Below the pieces are notes generated by a model. It saw nothing but the letters and a program-made list of their open reading frames with translations. It made no database searches and was not told the DNA's origin. A stretch of DNA of 64,000 nt from Callipepla californica brunnescens. Its lineage: Eukaryota > Chordata > Aves > Galliformes > Odontophoridae. How positions within the stretch are numbered: position 1 is the stretch's first letter; every line of letters starts with the position of its first letter. Positions 55,426 through 64,000 of the stretch are shown here, piece by piece. The DNA lies in contig JALIRH010000002.1 of the NCBI GenBank assembly GCA_023055505.1, positions 3,705,001 through 3,769,000 of the forward strand, read 5' to 3'. Position numbers and translations under genes: made by a program.

Positions 55426-58400
55426 CTGTTCAGAGATGAATGTTATGGATGAAAATTACTGTGTTAGTGGTGTACAGTGCCTTAAGTGTAGGTGACACTG
55501 TATTGAAACCTGATTTATGGAGTAGGTATGAGGAAGAAGTATATTGTACCTCATTAAAGAACTCTTCTGTGTGGAAGCGTGCATACAGATTCATTAGAAA
55601 TTAAGGACAGAACATGTTTGGTCACAGGTCATTAAGAGTCAGAAATTCAGATGTGGCTTCCAGACAGGAAAAGCATCAAGAAAAGTCCTACTGCCCGGTT
55701 TAAATTCCTGCATACAAGTAGCTCCCTCAGGTGTTTAATGTCTTCCAGAAAAGGCTGAAAAACCCCAGTGAATGGGTGCAGTGAATGGGTGCAGCAGAGG
55801 GGTAATTCATTCACCACTCTAGCATTGCTATATGTTTGAAACAACAGTAGCAGTCCAGTAAGATGCCCTCTTGCCACTCTTCTGCCAACTTTTTGTTAAA
55901 ATGTGGAATTTGTTAGTGTCTTCGAAGCTGCCCAGGGTGATGTCCCTTCCAAGAGAACCTGTGGTTGTTCTGGGAGGTCCTGTTCTCCTCCATGACATCC
56001 CCAGCAGGGCTTTGTATGGAATGAATACGCTGGGGAGGCAGTTCAACAGGAGTTGTTTGAAGCTATGAATTATTAAGATTTTCCACAGCGAATGTAAGTC
56101 TTGGCATTGTTAAACAATAACTCATCCCTGGTTCTTCTGAAAAATTGGCTTGATCATGGTTGATGAGCACTCTGTGGCCACAGTGGCTGTGGCAGCAAAT
56201 CCTTCAGAATCACTGCAAATGGGTTCATCTCTGAATAAAGCCAGAGAGGCATTTTTTCAGTGAAACCTTTGTGACTGATGCCACAGACTGGTTTGGCATG
56301 ACTGAAAATTCACTCTGTCCATTTTCATTCAATATCTTCTATTCAGACTCACAATGTCCCTTTAATGAAACCATTTAGGAAAATGATTCTATTTTGTGGT
56401 AATACTGGCAGGCTGGAATAGTTCATGCTTGTTAAGCAAACTGGCTCATGCACTGACCAAATCACTGCTGCAGTACTCGTTTTGAGAAGGCATTTACCGC
56501 TAAGTATTTGTTAGCACAGAGAGAATCCAAGCTGTTTCTAAACCTCTGCAAATCTAATTCAGAGGAGTCTTAGCCTGGAATATTTTTTAGCAGGTGAACT
56601 CGGGAGCTATTAAGAGGCCAGGGCATTGTTAGCAGAGAGAAGAAAATAAAATACATGCTGAAAAAGAGAACATAAGATTAAACATAACAGTTCTGCTACA
56701 GGGGCCCCTTTAGGCAAACAGGAGAAATAGAATAAGGTTTGTAATATTCTTCTCTTTCTCTCATAGCCTAGAGAAGTCTTCATGTGCAAAATATTTTTAA
56801 TCTCGTTTTCTATTTCAAGACACTGTTTCACAAAGTCGTTTTTATACATCTCAGCATAAACACTGCAGCAGATTTAAGAGGGATTTTGTGTCTGTCAAAA
56901 TTAAGTGCATCAGTCTATGTGCTGGGAAATGTTAGGAGGTAATCACAGTGAAAAACAAACATACAAAAAAGGCAAACATCAAGTATGGAATAGTTTTATG
57001 TTTCAGATAAGTGACTTTGTTCCCAGGGCTGACTAATGACGGAGGAAGAAGAGGTTATTCAGTGGTTATCACAGACGATGGATGATGGGGGCTTTTGGGT
57101 TCTTTCTCTTTGCTGACTCATTTTCTGGCCTTTAATGAGTCAAACTCTGTGTCATATTCAAGCTTGTAAAAAAGGGTGTACTAAGGATGTGTATCCCAGA
57201 AGCATTCTGAGTCTTAATTGACGTTGGTAAAATATTCTGATGGTTTTGTTTGAAGACGCTGAAATGAAAGTAGTATTGCCAACAGCAGCACCAACTCTTT
57301 CCATGAAAACATTTCTGCGTGGAACCATACTCATGTGGACCTAAATCTTTTAAGTTTTCTTTCTTTCCCGCAGTTCTTAGGCTTTCTGAATCACAGAAAG
57401 CTTAATGTTTCCACCAGCGCATTCAGCAGTGCCACATTAATCTGGCATTTGGGTCTTTCCATCTTTCCCTTCTTTTCTCCCACATGAGTGCTTTTGTATT
57501 GAGCTATAAGCTTTATCCACGTTGACCTTTTTCTTGACGCTTGCTGTAGTTTGGCTCTTGAACATGCTGCCAGGTCTTTGCAATTGTAAATGTGCTTTGT
57601 CCCTCTAGCATGAAAGTCTAGGACAAAATTCCATTGATTTTCAGTAGGGCAGAATCAGATTCAATGCTAAGAACTCCATTTCCTGCTAATAATCTATTTT
57701 GGTCTCCAGACAATTTGCAGAGTTGCCTTTAAAACAGATGTCTGAATCCGATGGTCTGCTTGTTTTGTTCTCTCTAAATAACCTGAAAAAGAATCACATT
57801 TATTAAATTCAGCCCTGCAGATGCTTATCAGCACCGTTGCTGCTCATTCAGAGGTGACCCTTTTTATGAATAAGGATTACTTCTAAGAATAGAGGCTGTC
57901 AGGATCAAGCCCCAAAATTCTCACAGCCATTTGTATTTCAGACCAAACTTCACGTCAGTCAGCTGACTACATTTGCTTTGACTGCAGTGAAGCCTGGTGA
58001 ACAGAAAGCAGACAAATGAATTAATAGTGAACTCAACTAAAACAGGTAAGGTTGAAGAGATGTTAACAGAAAGAAAAAAAAAGCTCTTAGGCAAGTAGAA
58101 ACGTGATCGGAATGAGAGAATGTGGCTGTCATGATGGAGGGCACTTGGATTGCATATTCAGTAATACAGCAATGCCAGCTCTGTTCTGAGCAGTAGCCTG
58201 TGGACTGTGTTAACATCAACAAGAACTACACATGATTTCCTAATAGGGATTACATAATGCATATTAAGAGAAGCACTAATAAGGAGAGAAAGACATTGTG
58301 TAGCAGAGACGTGCTGATGGTAGGGATTCCAGGAACAGAGCCTTCACAAACTCTTTCCTTACAGCATCCTTGGGTAAGATTTTGAGAGATTCAGATCTGG

Positions 58401-59701
58401 GCAAACACTCAAAAAAAAATGGCAGAGATACGGGGCCACATTCAGACTGTTTTTCTACAGAAACCTATCTTTAGCATTTGAGAAAGTGATCAGTGATTCA
58501 GGCCACCTACAAGCCAGTGCTGCCAGACCCGGCTGTCTGCACCATCAGTGGAGAAAAGCAGCCGTGATACCTAAATTAGCTACTGGGAGCAGATTATTCT
58601 GAATACAGCCCTGAATTTAGGCATGGAAATGAGTTTTTGTACTGTTTAGTTAAGGACAGCTGCTGAGGCAACTGGGGACCCAATGGTATGAAAGTGTGTA
58701 TATCACTTGGGTTTGATTTCCTAATTTTATAATGATGGAGGAATGCAGAAATTCTGGTTTACTTGAAGGTAAAAATTAAAGGGGAGGGGGAGAAATGGAA
58801 AAAGGGAAAATAATGGTGGTTTCTCCAGTGCCCTTTTTTTGCAGTGAATAGGGCAGCACTGCAGCCTTTAGCAAAAGACACCCTGTAATTGCAGGTAGGG
58901 TTGTACATAGCTGACACAGTGGTTCCCGCAAACATATTTGTCAGGAGTCATGTATTCCCTGTTGCTGTTTATCTTTTTAATATGGTTGCTCATTATCAAA
59001 GTGCTTTTGCACTGTTTTGCTTCTTGTAGCTGTGTTTTGGTTTTAACTCATTGCCATGCTGTAAAACTGTAACACTAATAATAATTAGAGACAAATTTTA
59101 GTTATCCCATGTGGGTCTGATATGCTTTTTTTTTTCCTGCTCTATCTATATATTGTGCTTAGAGTTGTGTACAGTAATGCCCGATGAATTTCATTGCTTA
59201 AAAAAACTACCTGAAAATGAGAGGAGGAAATAGAGAAAAGGGGGAAAATGAGGATAACTTCAGCTCAGGGGTCTAGGAAAATATAAGAAAATTGTAGGAG
59301 AAAGCTTGTATTACACAATCCTCATACTTATCTCTGACAAAGATAGTACTAGCCTCCTCATTTAAAAAAAAATAATTAAAAATTGGAAGTCAGTGGGTGG
59401 CTTTTCTAATGGCTCAGTGGGTTTTGGCTGACTAATGCTCTGAGTTTTCAGGTATGTGAGAACAGTGCTGAGGTTATCTGTCAGGGAGCTGTGCCCAGGA
59501 ATTAGGCAAGTTTTACATGCAATTCACTCACCCAGATGTTGGGTGTCTACATTTCAGCTGGTTCCTGGGTCTGCTTGACTTCTAATGATGTTACATCATC
59601 CCGATTCTCTCTTCTGTAAGTGGATGGTGGATCAGAAATCAGAACAATCCCACAGGTGGAGGATGTGTATCCCAGTCTTGGCCATCACTAAGAATCGTGA
59701 A
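55426..59701. other. Unannotated non-coding DNA
   Basis: About 4.3 kb with no CR1. Contains a 13-bp unit repeated twice ('agtgaatgggtgc', 55767-55792). Otherwise only short unsupported frames. Confidence 0.55.
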
Positions 59702-60296
59702 ATCATAGAATTGTTTAAGCTGAAAGGGATCCTTTAAGGCCATCTAGTCCAACTTCCCCTGCAATTATCGGGGACATCAACAACTAGTCAGATTTCTTAG
59801 AGCCCCATCCAGCCTGATACTGAATGTCTGCAGGGATGGGGCATCAGGCTCTCTGGGCAAACTGTTCTAGTGTTCACTACCATTATTTTAAAAACCTTTT
59901 TCCTTATATCTGAATCTCCCCTTCTTTAGTCTAAAACCATTTCCCTGTGTTCTGTCACAACAGACCCTCTAAATCTTTCCACTTTGTTCTTATTGCCCCC
60001 CTGTAGATACTGAAAGGCCGCTCTGATTTCTCCCCTGAGCCTTTTCTTCTCCAGGCTGAACAGCCCCAGATCTTACAGCCTGTCCTCGTAAGAGAGGTTT
60101 TCCATTCCTTGGGTCATTTTTGTAGCCCTTTTCTGGATTTGCTCCAACAGGTCTATGTCTCTGTTGTACTGAGGATTCCACATCTGGACGCAGTACTTCA
60201 GGTGAGACCTCACCAGCGCTGAGTAGAGGGGCAGGATCACCTCCCTCGACCCGCTGGCCATACTTCTTTTGATGCAGACGGGGATACAGTTGGCAA
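59702..60296 (-). mobile_element. CR1 LINE, 3' ~600 bp (antisense)
   Basis: Inverted tail 'aatcatagaattgtttaag', then 'catctagtccaacttcccct', 'gccccatccagcctgata', 'cgctctgatttctcccctga', and 'gtactgaggattccacatct' with 'gacgcagtacttcaggtga'. Minus-strand translation (60073-60261) reads 'SREVILPLYSALVRSHLKYC', then 'QMWNPQYNRDIDLLEQIQ' and 'KRATKMTQGMENLSYEDR'. A short deletion follows 'ggggcatca'. It stops before the RT catalytic box. Confidence 0.94.
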
Positions 60297-61685
60297 GAAG
60301 TAGCGCTGAGCTTCTTGTGAAAACAGGAAATGTCTAAAAAGCATTCACAGTGCTCTGCTCTCTTTCCAGGCAGAAAAGAGAACCAACAGTCTTGTCAAAT
60401 AGCACAGCCAGGAAAGATCAAAACAGAAAAAGGGAGAAAAGCTCAGATACAGTTTCTCATTTTGAGTTGTTACTGACAATGAATGAGTTTGCTGTAAGGA
60501 AACCCTAAGGATTTTGTGTATTGATTTTACATGAAGGGTTTGGGATGATTTTGGTGAAAAGCAGTGGTAAATGAAGTGCATTTTATGATAGATGAGCACA
60601 AGCTCAAAAGACTGTGGTGAGTCCTGCTTGCCTTCTTTTCCTTGCCCATGAAACCAGCATCCCTGGCCAGGAGAGTGATCTCTTGCAGGCAAGCCTTTGC
60701 TGATCTCTTGCAGGCATGCTCTTTCATCATCCACTGGATGTAATGGTGCCCGTTTTGTTTTCTGGAAAGTGTGGAAAAGAGCAATTAGGTATGTGAAGTA
60801 TTAAGTGTTAAGTATTAACTTTCATGTTCTCTCCTCATTAACTTCCCAAAATGGGCAGTTAACATTTCCTACTGAACTCACTGCCTGGAAATGCTGCTAT
60901 TTCTGATGCACGGTAACATCTTTCCCTCTGCATTTTTATATGCTAACTTTGATTTCTGCTTTGACGTCTTGGAGAGCTCGACATCGTAACTCTCATTCTC
61001 CACTCAGTCAATACATTAGGAGGAATATCACTCAGAGGTCGTAACACACTGTTCCATCTGCTCTGTCCTGGCCTATATCCCCATCTGGATTTACAAATCA
61101 GGTCATGGACATAAACGTAACTTGGGAGCCAGAGCACAGGAATTACAATACCAGGTCAGAGCAGTTGTCTGCTCTGTCTGGGATGTGTCTGCCAGGGCTG
61201 GCCCCATGTGCTTTAGGAAAAGGAGTGTGCTGGAAAATCACACTGTCAGTGTGTGGTTTTCTGCCTTTGTATCTCTGCCTTAAAGGACGTGCTGGGAAGG
61301 ACAGTAATTCCCACTTGGCTGCGGTGATCTTCCTTTGGGCATAACTTTGTGGGAGCAAAACCAAAAGTAGTTTTTATTCTTTTTTCCTTTGCTTTGAAAA
61401 AAGTGCATGAACTTGTGGAACAAGAGTATGTGTTTGCATCTCTGTCTTTCTGTCTGTCTTTCTTCCCTGTTTTTCTCTCCAAGTCTTCAGAATTTACTCA
61501 TCATTTTTTTATATAATTTGATGAAGAGGTAGAGAGCTTTGTGACAGTGAAATTCCTGCAAATCTGCTGAAATATGACAGACTGGAGAGAGACATTGAAT
61601 GAGGAAAAAACACTAAAAAGAAAGTTGTAGTCTGGGCATAGATCTTCTGGGGCACTAACAAACATATGGAGTAACTTTTTACATG
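60297..61685. other. Unannotated non-coding DNA
   Basis: About 1.4 kb. A 16-bp sequence 'tgatctcttgcaggca' occurs at 60676-60691 and 60701-60716, a small direct duplication. No gene or transposon is recognised. Confidence 0.55.
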
Positions 61686-61945
61686 GGCAGACATCGATAG
61701 GACAAGAAGGAATGGTTTTAAACTAAAAGAGCTGAGATTTTAGATAAGATATAAGGAAGACATTCTTCAATTAGAGGGTGGTGAGGCATTAGCACAGACT
61801 GTCCAGAGAATCTGTGGATGCTCCATCCCTGGAGGTGTTCAAGGCCAGGGTGGATGGGGCCCTGAGCAGAGCCTGATCAAATGATTGGTAGCCTTGTCCA
61901 CAGCAGGAGATAGAATTCAGATCTCTAAGGTCCTTTCCAGCTACA
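61686..61945 (+). mobile_element. CR1 3' end, diverged
   Basis: Sense CR1: 'ataggacaagaaggaatggt', 'ggtggtgaggcattagcaca', 'gatgctccatccctggaggt', 'caaggccagggtggatgggg' and 'ctaaggtcctttccagctac'. The octamer tail is eroded. Confidence 0.9.
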
Positions 61946-62089
61946 ATAAGATAGAAATGTCTCAAGGAAGGGGCTATTGGTTGCGTTTGTCTCCTGCTGA
62001 AAAGACCAGTGTAGGTTAGGTCAGCTTTTCCTGGTTGGAGTCTCAGATACTTCTAAGGATGGTCACCCATGGTGACCATTTCCAGCACT

Positions 62090-62275
62090 GTACTACTTTG
62101 CAAGTGAAGACTTTTTCTGGTGCCCAGTGTGAGCCTCCAGCCTGGATCCATCTGCTCTATTTAAGAATGAGAAGCATCTGGCTCCATCTTGACATCTCCC
62201 CTTCAGGTAGTGGTAAGCTGAGACTGGATTCCCCCTCATCCTTCTTTTTGCAAAACCAAATAAGCTGATGCTGAG
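62090..62275 (-). mobile_element. Decayed CR1 ORF2 C-terminal fragment (antisense)
   Basis: Plus-strand phrases 'ctggctccatcttgacatct' and 'ccccttcaggtagtggtaag', then 'attccccctcatccttcttt' and 'gcaaaaccaaataagctgat', follow inverted post-RT CR1. Minus-strand translation includes 'LFGFAKRRMRGNPVSAYHYL', comparable to the usual '[14 protein letters not shown]' motif. No 3' UTR or tail is seen. Confidence 0.6.
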
Positions 62276-63253
62276 TCTGTTAACCACAAGAAGTTGTAGG
62301 CAACTGGCAGCCTTCAATTACTTTTTCTTTTACAAATGAGAAGACAAGGGATTAAAATCAGATGCTTCCATTTTTCCTATAACCTTTGAAGTATAACTGC
62401 TATTGCTACAAGAACATCTGTAAGTGCTTTCTCTCTAAACAAATGATAAAGTGTGTTACCTTACGTCAGCATTAAAGAACAGAAATCAATTGTCTATCTG
62501 CCAGCACTATGTATTTCATATTGAGTTTGGATTCTCTTCTCCATAGCACAGTTTTGGAACTTCAGTTACAGAGTTTATGTACTCCCTTGTTGATCAACCA
62601 TAGTGCTCCCGTAATGTTTTCTAGTTTGCTTTTCAGAGCTGATTTTTAAATAATTTGAAATTTGTAAGTATTGTTTTGCTCTTCCTCCCACTGCCCTTCA
62701 AAAAATCAATGACATATTTCCATTTTATTTTTCCATAAAGAGTTGTGGTGGCTATTGATTACACAGGAATATCAAGGCATCCAGAAAACTGAAAAATGTG
62801 TAAGAAATTCAGAGATTTGCAGCATTTTCTGTAAAATGTCAGTGTACATCATTTATGCTAGTGAGAGGCCAGGATTTAGCATCTCACTGTACTGAGGATT
62901 TAGTGTCTCATTACAACCTAAGAAGTTCCATTTGATAGCTTGTCTATGTTGTATCTGTAAAGTCGTGCTTTCCTCTGTACTTGCACCAAAAAGTAGATGC
63001 TCTGCCATGGTTTGCAGTGTTCATCAGGACCACAGTACATTGGTAAAGTAGAGCAACTAACAAACACAGCCAACAGACTAGCAGTTCCTGTGCATTACTT
63101 TGAAGTCTTGGAACGTCTGGAGCTGTTGGAGGGCTCCTAGGAAGGAAACAAGGCCTTCTTCATGGGATATGGAAGAAATTGTACCCTGAGAAGAGCTATC
63201 TCAGGGATTTTTATCCACATTTATCAGTATCTAATGTAAACTTAGATACAGAC
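62276..63253. other. Unannotated non-coding DNA
   Basis: About 1 kb of AT-rich sequence with nothing recognised. Confidence 0.55.
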
Positions 63254-63499
63254 ACTTCTCTGTAGCATCCAGCAAAAGAACAAGAGACAATGGGCTCAAA
63301 TTGAAATACAGGAAACGCCATTTAAACATAAGAAATCCGTGCTATTGTAAGAAGTCTGAAAGTTGGAACAGGTTGCCCAGAGACCGCAGCATCTCCATCC
63401 TCGTAGGTGTTCAGGACAAGCTAGACACAGTCCTGAATAACTTCCATTGTTGAGCCTCCCCAGAGGTCCTGGCCAGCCTCAGTGATTCTGCAGCTCTGT
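63254..63499 (+). mobile_element. CR1 3' end, diverged, first of a close pair
   Basis: Sense CR1: 'aagaacaagagacaatgggc', 'aaattgaaatacaggaaacg', 'ggaacaggttgcccagagac' and 'cccagaggtcctggccagcc', with the tail 'gtgattctgcagctctg'. The diagnostic 'ttggacta' block is degraded, consistent with an older age. Confidence 0.87.
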
Positions 63500-63539
63500 A
63501 AGAAACCACATTTCATCCTTTTCCTTTATGTTGGAGATG

Positions 63540-63759
63540 TCAAGTATGTCAAAAAGTCTTTAACAATAAGGGTGGTGAGGCACTGGAACAGGTTGCCCAG
63601 AGAGGTGGTGGATGCCTTGTGCTCCTGAAGACATTCAGAGTCTGACTGGATGGGGCTCTGAGCACTCTGATCTAGCTGTAGGTGTCCCTGTTCACTGCAG
63701 GGAAGTTGGGCTAGGTGGCCTTTCAAGGTCCCTTTCAACTCAAATGATTCTATGATTCT
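63540..63759 (+). mobile_element. CR1 3' end, second of a close pair
   Basis: Sense CR1: 'aagggtggtgaggcactgga', 'acaggttgcccagagaggtg', 'gactggatggggctctgagc', 'gtgtccctgttcactgcagg' and a clean tail 'gattctatgattctt'. It is the same subfamily as the inverted copies at 10.2, 50.3, 55.0 and 59.7 kb. It begins about 40 bp after the previous copy's tail. Confidence 0.93.
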
Positions 63760-64000
63760 TAGTATCTCAAGTAACGAATAAGGTACATGATGTCTGAGGA
63801 TATGCTTGGAGTTTGCTGAAAGTGACAACAAGAGGGGATGCTTTGCAGCATGGCTCTCCCAGAGCATACTTGCTTAGAGCAATGCAAATTTTTGTGAGTG
63901 AGATAATTCACCTTGAATTGCTTGATTATTGGCAATAAAAGAAACCACAAGGCTGACCTGCAAATTACAGGGATAAAAAAACTAAGTGCAGGTTTAGACT
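63760..64000. other. Unannotated non-coding DNA
   Basis: Window end. Nothing recognised. Confidence 0.6.

Noticed and set aside
55412..55433. Perfect 9-bp hairpin 'ctgaacagc-caaa-gctgttcag'
   Set aside because: The left half is ordinary CR1 sequence, and the right half meets it at the CR1 boundary. The stem is short and most likely coincidental.
1..64000. Endogenous retrovirus or LTR element
   Set aside because: I saw no paired LTRs, no primer-binding site with polypurine tract, and no gag/pol/env-like frames. All RT motifs present are of CR1 type.

Overview
The window looks like non-coding nuclear DNA from a bird, most likely a galliform such as chicken. The main reason is about 34 fragments of CR1, the dominant avian non-LTR retrotransposon. 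They are recognised by the 3' block that runs from 'ttggactagatgatct' through 'ggtc(t/c)(t/c)ttccaacc' to an octamer tail of the ATTCTATG type, and in longer copies by translated reverse-transcriptase (RT) motifs. The background is AT-rich with few CpG. There is no operon structure, no compact coding and no ribosome-binding-site pattern. The species and the locus cannot be fixed from sequence alone. The window could be intergenic or lie inside one large intron.

No host gene, rRNA or intact tRNA could be supported. The long reading frames that mean something belong to CR1 RT remnants: 9189-10010 on the minus strand, which still encodes the YADD catalytic box; 53215-53673 on the plus strand; and several C-terminal tails. 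One exon-like frame at 42128-42316 follows a good polypyrimidine tract, but it is only a weak candidate.

Layout: 1-11 kb holds CR1 copies at 0.4, 4.0 (with a nested insertion), 7.1, 8.9-10.0 (the longest recent-looking copy), 10.2 and 10.9 kb. From 11 to 22 kb there are scattered short CR1 tails, a degenerate tRNA-like relic (12.4 kb), a MIR-like SINE (13.6 kb), and one CR1 fragment flanked by a candidate 10-bp target-site duplication (20.9 kb). From 22.2 to 33.2 kb there is no recent-looking CR1, only two decayed ones (25.1 and 27.5 kb). From 33 to 46 kb there are few CR1 copies, including a back-to-back pair at 36.7-37.2 kb, plus a 50-bp-period duplication (35.7 kb), a near-perfect 27-bp palindrome (42.7 kb) and a MIR relic (43.9 kb). 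From 47.9 to 64 kb CR1 is dense: five copies between 47.9 and 51.3 kb, a 1.07-kb copy at 52.8 kb whose catalytic Asp pair is destroyed, and further copies up to 63.8 kb.

By rough addition CR1-derived DNA covers about 15% of the window. These sequences do not act as a pathway. They are 5'-truncated insertions of several ages, and their value is as a record of retrotransposition. I found no evidence of a new biological system. The observations most worth checking are the nested and tandem CR1 pairs, the insertion with a possible target-site duplication, the CR1-poor interval, the ancient SINE relics and the palindrome. All repeat boundaries are by eye and uncertain by about 5-20 bp, more for the decayed copies.
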